From DASSUW01 sp963844205 (GTDB lineage: Bacteria > Actinomycetota > Thermoleophilia > Solirubrobacterales > Solirubrobacteraceae), in contig CAWJNK010000012.1 in assembly GCA_963844205.1 (NCBI GenBank), positions 1-64,000 of the forward strand: DNA of 64,000 bases. The letters run 5' to 3'. The notes under the pieces are model-generated. The model worked only from the letters and a program-made list of their open reading frames with translations, did not search any database and had not been told where the DNA came from. A program made the position numbers and the translations under genes. This document shows, in pieces, positions 51,250 through 60,254 of the stretch. Position 1 is the stretch's first letter. The number at the start of each line of letters is the position of its first letter.

Positions 51250-52273
51250 GACGTACGCGTGGTGGTGTGGGCGGTGGCCGGCATAGTGGCATGTGCCGTA
51301 TTGGCCGTGATCGCGCTCGTGCTGATCAGGCTTGGTGCTGGAATGCGCTGACGAACACGAAGGACTCAACGCCGTCCAGCGCGAGGAGGCTCGAAGCCAA
51401 GTCCGTACCGCGCTCTTTGCCTTGGCCTGAGGCGCGATCGCACTTATCGGCGCGTCGACACGGTGCGGCAACCCTTCGCTCTCAACCGCCGTGGCCAGAC
51501 CACCGAGCGCTCCGACTCGGCGATCCGACCAGCTCGGCAGCGACAAGATGGAGGATAAAGGCTGGAGGCCTACCTACGCGCTCGAACGAATCGCCGATGA
51601 GTCCTGCCGAAGAACACGGTCCGATCATCGAAGCGCTGATGGCGTACGTCCGCGAGAACTCCTGTGGCTGCCGAGGAGCAGACCCTCTGCGGGCCGAGGG
51701 CGCCGAATCCGAGATCGGAGCACCGGCACGCCCGAGCCACCGCCTGCGCCGGGTCGACATCAAGGCGATCATGACGTCCTCGGCGCCGGTACGTTGGGGA
51801 CGAGAACAGCCTCCCGGAGATCGACCTCTCGCAGACAAAGCCTGCCTGTGTCGAAGGTCGTCGGCATTGATCTGCAGCTGCGCGCGGCTGGCGGGTACGG
51901 GCAACTTCGAGCGCGCTAATCTCGATGAAGGCAAAGCTCGACGGCGCCTTCTCGAGACGCTGTGTTGATGGAATGACTCTGCTCGATGCTGAGCTCGGAC
52001 AGGCATCGCTCAACGGGGCCGAGCTCGGGCGCGTTGACGCTAACCAACGCGAACTTCGAGCGTGCAAACATTTGCTCGGCGTGGATTTCAGCGGGTGCCA
52101 ACCTGTACAACGCGCGTCTGCAGGGCGCGCACCTCAACGGGCAGACCATGCCTGGCGCGAGCCTCAGCAGAACGGACCTGAGCGGCGCTACGTGTGACGG
52201 CTGGCATGTATGGGTGGATGGTTTCGCGTGGCGTGATGCCGGAGCGCACCTCCAGGAGGACGATGGCACCTGA
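51250..52273 (+). pseudogene. pentapeptide-repeat membrane protein, frameshifted
   Basis: Across frames: a membrane helix (VWAVAGIVACAVLAVIALVL), a second hydrophobic stretch (GAIALIGAS), FALNRRGQTTERSDSAI, QLGSDKME, YALERIADES and HGPIIEALMAYVRENS, the conserved neck of a common actinobacterial family. Pentapeptide repeats follow: GNFERANLDEGK, LDAELGQASLNGAELG, NANFERANI, GANLYNARLQGAHLNGQTM and SLSRTDLSGATC. At least six indels occur. The family is of unknown function; repeats form a right-handed helix. Confidence 0.68.
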
Positions 52274-52329
52274 GCATCGCTCACGAAATCGCTACTTCGG
52301 GGTGTCTCGGCTGCTTTCCGGCACGCTTG

Positions 52330-52662
52330 GCCGCGCGGTGCCCACTGACTCGCCGAGCGGGTCGTCTCGAAGCACGCCACGCCGCGCCTCAGCGCCCGCG
52401 CGACCTCCTGCTCTCGCTCGCAGGAGGCCGCTTCAGAAACGCCGTCGCGCCGGGCCCGCGCGACGCGCTCGAGCCGAGCGTCCGCTAGGCGGCACCTCGG
52501 TCTTTGGGACGCCCAGACGTCGAGCGATTTCGTCCGAGCCACGGCCCGCGGCACGCAGCGCACCGACCTGCATCGCGAGCTGGATCTCAGTCTCGGGCGT
52601 CCTCGACGAGCGCGCGACGGAGGCGGCGGAGCAAACGGGTGTTCGGGCCGCTCAGAGCTCAC
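52330..52662 (-). pseudogene. possible HTH protein, frameshifted
   Basis: On the minus strand TEIQLAMQVGALRAAGRGSD and EIARRLGVPKTEV form a plausible helix-turn-helix, continued in another frame by RLADARLERVARARRDG. Indels prevent a full model. The family is not recognised. The surrounding 52274-52805 holds no other gene. Confidence 0.35.
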
Positions 52663-52709
52663 GGTTCACCTCGCGCGCCGGCGCGGGCGCGTGGGAGGGG
52701 TTTCGAAAT

Positions 52710-52787
52710 GCCCGCTTTCCTCGCGCGCGGGCGCGCGCGCTGGCCGAAAACCTTATGAAATCCCGTGGAATCTCCGTGAAAGCGGGC
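52710..52787. repeat. inverted repeat, 10-bp arms
   Basis: GCCCGCTTTC (52710-52719) and GAAAGCGGGC (52778-52787) are exact inverses 58 bases apart, around AT-richer sequence with TTCGAAA. It lies just beyond the end of the zinc-protein gene; it could be a terminator, a binding site or an end of a former insertion. Confidence 0.5.
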
Positions 52788-52805
52788 CTCGTCCATCGAC
52801 GTCGC

Positions 52806-53147
52806 TTATCGACGCGCGCGTCGACGGCCGTGCCGCCGCCAGCCGGGGGGTTCGCCGACGATCCGCGCGCGACCGTCCACAAGCTCGACGTCGTAGCCCT
52901 GGCGGCGAAGCTCGACGGCGACCTGCTCCTCGAGGCGCCGGCGCGCGAGCTCCGTGGCACGCGGCTTGCGTGGCCGTCCGCCGAGACGACCCGCCGCCTG
53001 GGCCTGCTCGGGCGAGCCGAACCGGTCGACGTCCGGTCTCGTCCGGTCGTGCGCCGAGCAGTAGTCGCCGTCGCCGTCCAGCAGCGGCGGCGCTCCGCAC
53101 GGATCGCCGGCCTTGTTCGCGCCCTTGCACACGCGACGGTCGCTCAT
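52806..53147 (-). CDS. small Cys/His zinc-motif protein
   Basis: 113 aa. The N-terminus has CKGANKAGDPCGAPPLLDGD then YCSAHD, a C-x8-C...C-x2-H putative zinc site that is common in small proteins of actinobacterial mobile elements. A basic GRLGGRPRKPRATELARRR segment follows and the tail is Arg-rich. A nucleic-acid-binding role is likely. It overlaps the next upstream gene by ATGA. Confidence 0.65.
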   Translation of the reverse strand: MSDRRVCKGANKAGDPCGAPPLLDGDGDYCSAHDRTRPDVDRFGSPEQAQAAGRLGGRPRKPRATELARRRLEEQVAVELRRQGYDVELVDGRARIVGEPPGWRRHGRRRARR

Positions 53148-53707
53148 CGCGGGCGCCAGCGGGGGGCGGTCAGCACGGCCTCGCGCAGCCGGTGCCCGGT
53201 TCGCATCGCGTACGCGCCGGGCCGGTCCTGGCCGTCCTCGCCGTAGACGCCGACGATGCCGAGCTCGTGCAGGATCGCCTCTTGGGGGTTGCCGGGCGGC
53301 CTGGCGTGCCAGCCCGCCGCCTCGATCGCCGCGGACCAGCTGCCGAAGTAGTCGACCACCGAGCGGTAGTACGGCCAGTCGCCAGCGGCGTGGCGTTCAG
53401 CTCGATCGGGGCGGCCCTGCCGTCGTGCCATGGCGGGGTTCCAGTCGGCGGCCGCGGGCGGCGCGCCGTACAGCTCCGCCCAGTCGGCGATCGCCGCCAC
53501 GATGAGGTCAGGTGTCCACCGCTTATTCAGGCCCCGCGCGTGTTCGGCGCACCGCTGTCGCGTACGCTCCGGGTCGTCTCGCAGCCCGTAGTTGCGGAGG
53601 GTGGCGCTCGTGCACTCGAGCGCCGCTGCGGCCTCCCGCATCGTGACGCCGGCGGCGATGAGATCGCGGGCCAAGTCGAGCATCTCATCGGTGATCCGCC
53701 GGGGCAT
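53144..53707 (-). CDS. HTH protein with homing-endonuclease-associated repeats
   Basis: 187 aa. An N-terminal HTH (MLDLARDLIAAGVTMREAAA with ECTSATLRNYGLRD) is followed by HNH/homing-endonuclease-associated repeats: WTPDLIVAAIADWAELYGA through YYRSVVDYFGSWSAAIEAAG. Such repeats bind DNA. No nuclease motif is present, so it is probably a regulator. Its start codon overlaps a perfect inverted repeat, a likely operator. Confidence 0.75.
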   Translation of the reverse strand: MPRRITDEMLDLARDLIAAGVTMREAAAALECTSATLRNYGLRDDPERTRQRCAEHARGLNKRWTPDLIVAAIADWAELYGAPPAAADWNPAMARRQGRPDRAERHAAGDWPYYRSVVDYFGSWSAAIEAAGWHARPPGNPQEAILHELGIVGVYGEDGQDRPGAYAMRTGHRLREAVLTAPRWRPR

Positions 53708-53754
53708 CGCGGGCGACTATCCCGCCCCAAAACGCGCGGGATAGTCGCCCGCGA
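53707..53754. promoter_or_regulatory. perfect 19-bp inverted repeat in a divergent spacer
   Basis: 53707-53725 and 53736-53754 are exact inverse copies separated by 10 bases. It begins at the start codon of the HTH gene and lies 77 bases before the gene at 53831. It fits a dimer operator controlling both directions, or a cruciform such as an origin or transfer site. Confidence 0.8.
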
Positions 53755-53830
53755 CGTCCAACCCCCCGACGCGCCCGGCGGCAGTGGCGAGCCCGCCGGG
53801 CGCCTCGCCCCCATCGCCAGGAGACACCCC

Positions 53831-54292
53831 ATGACCCCCGACCTCGACAGCACCTTCGACCACCTCGTCCGCCAGGGCCGGCTACGACCCGAACACCGCG
53901 CCGACTTCGCCGAGATCTACCGAGCTCGAGCGGACCGGCTGCGCGCCGACCCGCGTGTGCTCGATGAGATCGTCAGCTCGACGATCGCCTCGGTCGAGCT
54001 GCGTTACCGCAGCGCCGGCGGGCACGGCGGTCCGGTGGACTGGGACAACTCGGCGGCGGTCGACGCGCGCGCCATGGTGTTCGTTCGCCAGGGCATGGAG
54101 TACTCCGATGCGCTGACCTACATGCGCGAGCAGGAAGCGCTCTCCGAGTCGATCAGCGGCGATGCCGTCATCGCGGAGAGAGGCGAGCTCGACCGCAAGG
54201 TCTGCTCGTTCATGCGCGAGCGGGGCATGCGCGACGACCAGTACGTCGAGGCGCTCCGAGCGGTCGTGGCCGCCGAGGAGGACGCGGCCTGA
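53831..54292 (+). CDS. hypothetical phage-like protein
   Basis: 153 aa with a CAGGAG site upstream. It is mostly helical and acidic (FDHLVRQGRLRPEHRADFAE, ALTYMREQEALSESISGDAV). The next gene overlaps by TGATG and looks like a virion accessory protein. A scaffold-like or capsid-maturation role is possible but I see no defining motif. Confidence 0.6.
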   Translation: MTPDLDSTFDHLVRQGRLRPEHRADFAEIYRARADRLRADPRVLDEIVSSTIASVELRYRSAGGHGGPVDWDNSAAVDARAMVFVRQGMEYSDALTYMREQEALSESISGDAVIAERGELDRKVCSFMRERGMRDDQYVEALRAVVAAEEDAA

Positions 54293-54570
54293 TGATCGCC
54301 ACGCAGATGTTCGCGACCCCGACCGCCGGCGTCGTCTTTGACAACTCACGCTCGAGCCGCTCGGCGCTGCTGCGGCTCGCGAACATCACCGGCACCGGTG
54401 ACGTGCGCCTGTCCGGCACTCCGACCGGGCTGACCGCATCCAGCGGCTTCCCCTGGATGCCAACGCACGGGCTGGCTCAGGAGATCACCGTGCCGGCCGG
54501 TGACGCGCTCGCGGTGTGCGCGAACGCGACGCAGGTGATCGCGATGCTTTACGGCACCGGCTCCCCATGA
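54292..54570 (+). CDS. small beta-rich protein, virion-accessory-like
   Basis: 92 aa, almost all beta strands (TPTAGVVFDNSRSSRSALLR, NITGTGDVRLSGTPTGLTAS, EITVPAGDALAVCANATQ, VIAMLYGTG). The pattern of strand, turn and glycine-rich loop, with a closing sensory-like strand, resembles small phage head- or tail-decoration proteins. The link is by look, not by a motif. It is co-translated with the gene before it. Confidence 0.5.
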   Translation: MIATQMFATPTAGVVFDNSRSSRSALLRLANITGTGDVRLSGTPTGLTASSGFPWMPTHGLAQEITVPAGDALAVCANATQVIAMLYGTGSP

Positions 54571-54661
54571 TCCGCGCGGTCGCCGTAGCGGGGCTCGAAC
54601 GCGTCAGCTCGGGCCGGCGCCGACCGGGACGCCTCGCGCTTGCGGCGAAGCGGCCTACTCC
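54571..54661. other. short non-coding stretch
   Basis: No gene supported between the beta-rich protein and the transposase remnant. Confidence 0.4.
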
Positions 54662-54886
54662 TCAGGCGTATACGGACGGGACCGGGGTACCGCCAGTGAT
54701 GGCGGCGCGCAGGGCACGATGCTCGTTGGCCGGCGCGACAATGCGAGTCCACGTCGGAACGGCGTAGATCGACTTGGCCAGCGCCATACCGATCATCGAG
54801 TAGATCGGGTACCCGGGACGCCCGGTCCAGCGCGTCGCCTCAAGCTCGGAGACGAGAGCCGCAATCTCCGGCGAGGTCGAGCACTT
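54662..54886 (-). pseudogene. transposase remnant
   Basis: A minus-strand frame of about 74 codons ends at a TGA at 54662-54664 and reads EATRWTGRPGYPIYSMIGMA, LAKSIYAVPTWTRIVAPANE and HRALRAAITGG. This resembles the N-terminal region of DDE transposases that begin a MIGMALAKSLYALPTWTR-type block. It lacks a start, the catalytic core and visible ends. The 200 bases to 55099 hold no other gene. Confidence 0.5.
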
Positions 54887-55099
54887 CTATGCGACCTCAG
54901 GGCCGCTTATGTTTCGTACGCTCACGGCCTTTCCTTAAGCGCTTGCGGCCACCGGCCGCGGCGGGAGCGGGCACCACGATGGCGGCACCGCGCCCGCGCC
55001 CGCGTCCGGCGGCGGATCCGCGCCGTTTGACCGCCTGTCCGCGAGGCCAGAGGTCGGGTCAGACGATGTTGTCCGACATGGGCCGTAGCCTGGCTAGGC

Positions 55100-56211
55100 A
55101 TGGTGAACGGGACGCCGGTGACCGCTTGGTGCGAGGCCGGTGGGCATGAGTACAAGCGGGATGTCACCCCCGGCCGACCGCCGCTCTCGTGTCCAGTGCA
55201 CCGGTCGCAGCCGAAGCGACCTCCCGAGGTCGGGGCGAAGATCTCGGCGGCGAAGAAGGGCGTACGGCAGATCAAGCTCGCACCCGGGGAGCTCACGCTC
55301 ACCGAGGCGGGGCGCGTGGTCGGGATCGACCGCCGCACACTGCATGACGGCTTCGAGAGCGGCAAGCTGCGAGGTCGGCCCGTCGAGCGGCCCGGCAACC
55401 AGCGCGACGTGATCGTGGTCGACCTCGAGCAGCTCCGAGAGGATCTCGCCCGGTGCCCGTGCTCGTACCCGGGGTGCGACGCGCCGGCGCCGGGCCGCAG
55501 CGGCCGCTGCGGTGACCACGCCGCACGCGGCGAGCCAGCGGTCGAGCTGACGTGCGACCGCTGCGGCAGGCGCTTCACCCGGCCGGTGTCATGGCTGGCC
55601 GAACGGGAGGGCCGCGGCCGCTACTGCTCGAACCGGTGCAAGGGCGAGGCGTTCCACGAGAGCCGGCCCGGCTACCTGTCGCAGCTCAACCGGGCCGGCG
55701 CGCACGACCACCAGGTCCAGGTGGCCGAGACGATCAAGGCCGAGGGGCTTCTCGACACGAAGGCCGTGGCGACGGCGAAGCGCTACTCGGTCGCGACCGT
55801 CATCGCCGCCGCACGAGCCGACCCGCCGTGCCTGCCGAGCGAGCTGCGGGTGATCGACGGGTCGCTCCGCCGCGTCTACCACCCGGCGGACGCCGAGGGT
55901 TGGGACCCGGCCTGGTCGGACGCGGACGGGGTCAGGCGGAGAGCGCGCATCGCCAGGAAGGTGCACGGGCGGGCATCTGAGCGAGGGATCTACTCCCGGA
56001 ACAAGGCCGTGATCCAGGCCAAGGAGTCCGGCAAGGTCGTCGGCCGACCTGGGCTCGAGCGCGAGTGGGACAAGCGTGTCTATGAGCTGGCGGACGGCGG
56101 CATGTCGCAGCGGGACATCGCGACCAAGCTGACCATCGAGCGGACCAAGGGGGGCACCCCAAGCCGAAGGTCACGCGCGACAACGTGCGTGGCGCGCTCG
56201 CCCGCCGCTGA
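55100..56211 (+). CDS. zinc-finger and HTH DNA-binding protein (one-base frameshift)
   Basis: About 370 aa if one G is restored in the G run at 56151-56156; as written the frame runs on to 56362 with an unlikely tail. Parts: an N-terminal Cys/His site (WCEAGGHEY, SCPVHRSQ), a MerR-like HTH (TEAGRVVGIDRRTLHDGFES), a CPCSYPGCD and CGDH cluster, a second zinc motif (LTCDRCGRRF with RYCSNRC) and a C-terminal HTH (ADGGMSQRDIATKLTIERT) that continues PKPKVTRDNVRGALARR after correction. It likely binds several DNA sites in the element; no enzymatic motif is present. Confidence 0.7.
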
Positions 56212-56213
56212 AA

Positions 56214-56249
56214 CAGGTGGGGGAAAAGCTTTCAGGTGGGGGAAAAGCT
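56214..56249. repeat. two 17-bp direct repeats
   Basis: CAGGTGGGGGAAAAGCT occurs at 56214-56230 and 56233-56249, nineteen bases apart (about two helical turns), 38 bases before the XRE-type gene. Same-face spacing suggests a cooperative binding site. Confidence 0.7.
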
Positions 56250-56286
56250 ATAGGCGACGTCGTGCGTCGCGGCCACGCTTGCCTGT

Positions 56287-56832
56287 ATGGCAGTCGTCCC
56301 CCGAGTGCGAGTCCCCCGTGCTGATGACGTCGCCCCGGGCCCGCTCCGCCTCGCCCGCCTAACCCGCGGGTGGCGGCAGGAGGACCTCGCCGCGCGCGCC
56401 GGCTGCTCGCGCCGCTACGTGAGTCTGCTCGAGCACGGGTATGTCCCGTCGCCGCGCGTCCAGGAGGCGGTCGCGGCCGCGCTCGGGTGCCCGCCGGCGA
56501 GGTCCCGGGAACAGCGGCACGGCGACCCGGGCCCGGCCCTGAGATCGAGAACGTCGACGTTGCGGCGGCGGCGTAGGACCCAGCCCGTCGAGATGCTCGT
56601 TCGCGACGTGCAGCCCGGCGTCATGCGCCTTCACCTCCAGGGCCGCGGCTGGACCCGCACCGTCTCGGTTCTCACAGACGGCCGCGAGCCCACCTTCCCG
56701 CACCCGCTCAAAGACAGCGGCGAGACGACCGGCGACCCCGAACTCGACCAGGCGGTGCGCGCGTACGTCCAGCACCAGCTTGCCGCGCGCGCCGGCGAGC
56801 ACGCCCGTCCGCTCGCCTGGTGGCCGCGATGA
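56287..56832 (+). CDS. XRE-type HTH protein
   Basis: 181 aa as one frame. Residues 17-75 are an XRE HTH: PLRLARLTRGWRQEDLAARA with CSRRYVSLLEHGYVPSPRVQ. The middle is odd and basic; from about residue 100 a second part (MLVRDVQPGVMRLHLQGRGW) could be a separate small gene starting near 56593, with the XRE gene ending in another frame near 56576. So this may be two genes joined by an indel. The upstream direct repeats may be its site. Confidence 0.55.
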   Translation: MAVVPRVRVPRADDVAPGPLRLARLTRGWRQEDLAARAGCSRRYVSLLEHGYVPSPRVQEAVAAALGCPPARSREQRHGDPGPALRSRTSTLRRRRRTQPVEMLVRDVQPGVMRLHLQGRGWTRTVSVLTDGREPTFPHPLKDSGETTGDPELDQAVRAYVQHQLAARAGEHARPLAWWPR

Positions 56833-57588
56833 TGACGGTCGAGGAACTGCTCGCTGAGTTCGAGAGGGCGTTCGGCTTCCCGCCCGCACGCGACAACGGG
56901 CATCACGTCGCGCTGTGTCCTGCGTGCGCCGGTCAGGTGACAATCACCGAGGTCGACGGCGCCGCAACGTTCGAGTGCAGCAACGGCTGCGACCGGACGC
57001 GGATCGGCCACGAGCTGCACTTCCGCGCGACTCGCAGCTGGAACGAACGCGTGGAGGCGGGCGGCCTCAAGGCCGACGAGGCGAGGCGTGAGCTGGAGGT
57101 CCTCTACGGACTCGACAAGCTAGGCCTCCGCATCAGTTCAGCGCGGATCGTCGGGACCGGCAGCCGGGCGTCCGCGGACATCTACCTCGAGGGCGGCGGC
57201 GCGATCCGTTCGAGACCCTCCGGGACGCTGGCCGCCCGAGCTCGCTACTCCCGGAGCTGGCGGCGAGCGTCGGCGCCACGCCACCGCTGAAGCAGCCGCA
57301 GGCTCTTCGCGGGCTCGCGCTGCTCCGCACGCTCGCCGAGCATCACGAAGCGGCGACCGCTGACGACGTCGCGCGCGAGTGGGGCCACGACTACCTCGCC
57401 GTGGCCGAGCGGCTCGAGGGCATCGACTGGACGGACCAGGCGCAGCGCTGGGACGTGTTCCAGGTACTGAAGGGGCGCGATCCGTACGCGCTGACGCGGT
57501 GTGCCCGGCGTGGACCGCGGCGACGGAGCCGGACGGCCAGCTCGCGCTCGGCGTGGTGGTCCCGGACGAGCCGGAGGGCACGTCGTGA
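56829..57588 (+). CDS. zinc-ribbon protein, primase-like N-terminus (frameshifted)
   Basis: Starts at an ATG overlapping the previous stop. The N-terminus has CPACAGQVTITE and FECSNGCDRTRI, a four-Cys ribbon like that of phage primases. The frame breaks near 57208 and again near 57500. Corrected segments read RDAGRPSSLLPELAASVG, RGLALLRTLAEHHEAAT and CPAWTAATEPDGQLALGVVV, ending PDEPEGTS at 57588. About 250 aa. No polymerase or helicase motif follows, so primase activity is not shown. Confidence 0.55.
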
Positions 57589-57989
57589 CCGCGCCCATCC
57601 GGCTCGCCGCCGAGGACCTCGAGCTGCTCGCTGAGCGCGTTGCCGAGCTCGTGCTCGAGCGCATGGACAGGCCTCCGGCGACAGCGGTCACCGTCGAGCT
57701 GGTCGACGCGGCGGAGATCGCGCGCCGCTTCAACCTCAAGCCGGCGACTGTCCGGGCGCGCGCGGATGAGTTCGGCGCGATCCGGCTCGGCGAGGGCCCG
57801 CGGCCGCGGCTCCGCTTCGATCCCGTGCGGGTCGTCGCAGCGCTCGGCGCCGGCGACCTCCTGCACCATGAGCAGTCGGCCACCGCGGGCGAAGCGCCTG
57901 CTCAACCGACGATTCGGCGTCGCCGGCGAGCGCCGCGAGCGGGCACCGGCCCGGAGCTGCTTCCCATCAAGGGCACGAGGGCGCCGTAG
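57585..57989 (+). CDS. small excisionase-like HTH protein
   Basis: 134 aa from a GTG overlapping the previous stop. The middle (DAAEIARRFNLKPATVRARA then LRFDPVRVVAALG) is a winged-HTH of the MerR/excisionase type. The tail is basic and disordered. Position in the integrase operon suggests a recombination directionality factor or regulator. Confidence 0.6.
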   Translation: MTAPIRLAAEDLELLAERVAELVLERMDRPPATAVTVELVDAAEIARRFNLKPATVRARADEFGAIRLGEGPRPRLRFDPVRVVAALGAGDLLHHEQSATAGEAPAQPTIRRRRRAPRAGTGPELLPIKGTRAP

Positions 57990-57996
57990 GACTTGC

Positions 57997-58024
57997 TATG
58001 GGGTGTCAAATCTGGCACCATAGG
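57997..58024. promoter_or_regulatory. imperfect palindrome before the RHH gene
   Basis: TATGGGGTGTCA and TGGCACCATA face each other around AATC. Ribbon-helix-helix proteins usually bind such sites and repress themselves; the gene starts five bases later. Confidence 0.45.
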
Positions 58025-58028
58025 TGGC

Positions 58029-58187
58029 GTGAGCGACAAGGGCGAACCCAAGGTCCGGACTCCGGTCCGACTGCCCAAGGTGCTGCACGAGCAGCTCGTC
58101 GAGGAGGCTCGCCGTCGTGGCATGAGCCTCAACGAGCTGATGGTGCTGCTGCTGGCCGGCGGGATCGGCTTCAAGCTCACGACATAG
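58029..58187 (+). CDS. ribbon-helix-helix (Arc-type) protein
   Basis: 52 aa from a GTG. PKVRTPVRLPKVLHEQLVEE forms the strand and first helix and ARRRGMSLNELMVLLLAGG the second, the Arc/CopG fold. Such proteins are repressors or antitoxins; no toxin gene is adjacent. The frame is open further upstream, but the palindrome there supports this start. Confidence 0.7.
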   Translation: MSDKGEPKVRTPVRLPKVLHEQLVEEARRRGMSLNELMVLLLAGGIGFKLTT

Positions 58188-58259
58188 AGCGGCCCGGCGC
58201 CAACCAGCGGAGTAGTAGCTCCACGGCGACCCGGGCCCGGCCCAGGAGGTATGAGCTCC

Positions 58260-58826
58260 ATGAGCGACCACCACGGTAACGACCACCACGGCCCGTTGAG
58301 GCTGAGCCTCACGGAGGAGGAGCGCGAGTCAGCGCGCGACGTGATCGCGACGCTGCTCGACGAAGTCGACGAGCTCGGCGGCGGGCTGCTCGCCCGGGTG
58401 TGGAAGGCGCACGCCCAGGAGCTCTGCGAGCTGTGCCTGACGGACCCGGAGCCGGAGGAGTCGGCCATCCCGTGCGCCTGCTGCGCCGAACCGGCGGACG
58501 GCATCGGCGACTTCGGGCTCGCCCTCTGCAGCCGCTGCGCAAACGACCCGATAGACCGTGAGCGCGATGCGATCGCGCACGGCCCCGGTGGCATCCGCGA
58601 GCTGGAGGCGCTCTACACCGACCACGGCGGCGGGCCCGTGCTCGTGCCGTCCCGCGAGTGGTGGGCGCTGTACTGGAAGGCGCCGACCGTTGAGGCCGTC
58701 AAGCAACTCGCGCGTGAGGACGGGCTGACGAGCATCCACGGCATCGGCCCGAAGAGGGCGACCAAGATCGAGGAGGCGCTGAGCCTGCACGCGTCGGGCG
58801 TGCGCGAGGGACGCGAACCCTCATGA
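58260..58826 (+). CDS. helix-hairpin-helix and zinc-motif protein
   Basis: 188 aa from the ATG at 58260; the ATG at 58251 lies only one base after AGGAGG and is too close. A helical part (LTEEERESARDVIATLLDEV) precedes CACCAEPADGIGDFGLALCS with RC, a four-to-five-Cys site. The C-terminus has a helix-hairpin-helix (LTSIHGIGPKRATKIEEALS), which binds DNA without sequence preference. It overlaps the integrase gene by ATGA and might aid recombination. Confidence 0.6.
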   Translation: MSDHHGNDHHGPLRLSLTEEERESARDVIATLLDEVDELGGGLLARVWKAHAQELCELCLTDPEPEESAIPCACCAEPADGIGDFGLALCSRCANDPIDRERDAIAHGPGGIRELEALYTDHGGGPVLVPSREWWALYWKAPTVEAVKQLAREDGLTSIHGIGPKRATKIEEALSLHASGVREGREPS

Positions 58827-60134
58827 GGCCCGCCACCGGTCAGGTCATCGAGCGCAATCGCGGCCGCGACGTCACGTTCGCGCTGCGCTTCCGCGCGTAC
58901 GGCACTCGCCACTACGTCACGCTCGGCAAGCGCTCGGAGGGCTGGACCCGCAAGCGCTCGCAGGATGAGCTGTCGAACGTCCTCGCCGACGTCCGCCGCG
59001 GGATCTGGCGACCGCCCGAGCCCGAGCCGGACCCGGAGCCGATCCGCGAGGAGCCGACGTTCCACGCGTTCGCGAGCGAGTACGTCGCCGGTCGCCGCGG
59101 CGACGGGCTCTCGCAGCGCACGATGGAAAGCCTCGAGTGGGCGCTGTCCGTCCACTTGCTCCCGCACTTTGCACGGTTCCGGCTGTCGGCGATCACGATC
59201 GAGGAGGTCGACCGCTACAAGCGCGCCAAGGTCGCCGAGGCGGAGCGACGGCGAAAGGCGACAGCGAGCGGACGACCGCTGCGCGACGCCGCCGGCCGGA
59301 AGCTGCGGCCGCTGTCGGCCGACAGCATCAACAAGACGCTGAAGACCCTCGCCGCGGTCCTCGACCAGGCGATCGAGTACGGGCGAATCCCGAGCCGTGA
59401 CGGGCATGCGCCGGCGAATCCCGCCCGCGGGAAGCGGCGACGGCTGAAGGCGGAGCGGCCCCGGCCAGTACACCTCGACGGTGTCGACCAGCTCGTCGCG
59501 ATCCTCGACGCCGCCCGCGAGCTCGACGCTGGCCGCATGAGTCGCACCGGTGGCCGGTACGCGCTCGTCGCGACGCTCATCTTCGCCGGTCCGCGCGTGA
59601 GCGAGGCGGGCGACCTGCTCGTTCGCGACTTAGACCTCGCCCGGGCGCGGCTCGACGTCGGGCGATCGAAGACCGACGCGGGCATGCGGTCGATCGACGT
59701 GCTGCCGGTGCTGCGGGACGTGCTCGCCGAGCACAAGGCGGCGCACCGAGGCGGCCTGGACGATCCGCTGTTCCCGACCGCCACGGGCGGGCACCGCGAC
59801 AAGAACAACGTCCGCAAGCGCGTGCTCGAGCCCGTCATCGCCCGCGCCGACGAGCTGATCGCCGAGCGCGGCCAGCACCCGCTGCCGCGAGGCGTGACGC
59901 CGCACAAGCTGCGCCACACGTTCGCCTCGATCTTGGTCGCGCTCGGACGGGATCCGGCGTACGTGATGGCACAGCGGCCACACCGACCCGGCGTTCACGC
60001 TTCGCGTCTACGCGCACGCGATGCGCTTCAGCGAAGAGGAGCGCGCCCGCCTGAAGGCGCTGGTCGAGGGAGTCGAATGGGCACCAGCGGGCACTACGGC
60101 CACCGAGCCCGTCCGGGACGACGTGATCGGATGA
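58823..60134 (+). CDS. tyrosine-type integrase (two-base frameshift)
   Basis: 437 aa after correction. The N-terminal arm-binding and SAM-like core (about 85-190) precede the catalytic domain: Arg in LIFAGPRVSEAGDL, HKLRHTFAS with His-x-x-Arg, and, after a two-base loss near 59973 (should read QLGHTDPA), LRVYAHAM with the catalytic Tyr. As written the protein would lack its nucleophile. It lies 42 bases from attR, as expected for the enzyme that inserted this element into the tRNA gene. Confidence 0.88.
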
Positions 60135-60153
60135 TGCGCCTGGACGAGCGATT

Positions 60154-60169
60154 CCGCGCTGTAACGCGG
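60154..60169. other. small hairpin next to attR
   Basis: CCGCG (60154-60158) and CGCGG (60165-60169) flank six bases between the integrase stop and attR. It may end the integrase transcript or be a protein site at the recombination locus. Confidence 0.35.
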
Positions 60170-60176
60170 GTCCTGA

Positions 60177-60254
<78 letters not shown>

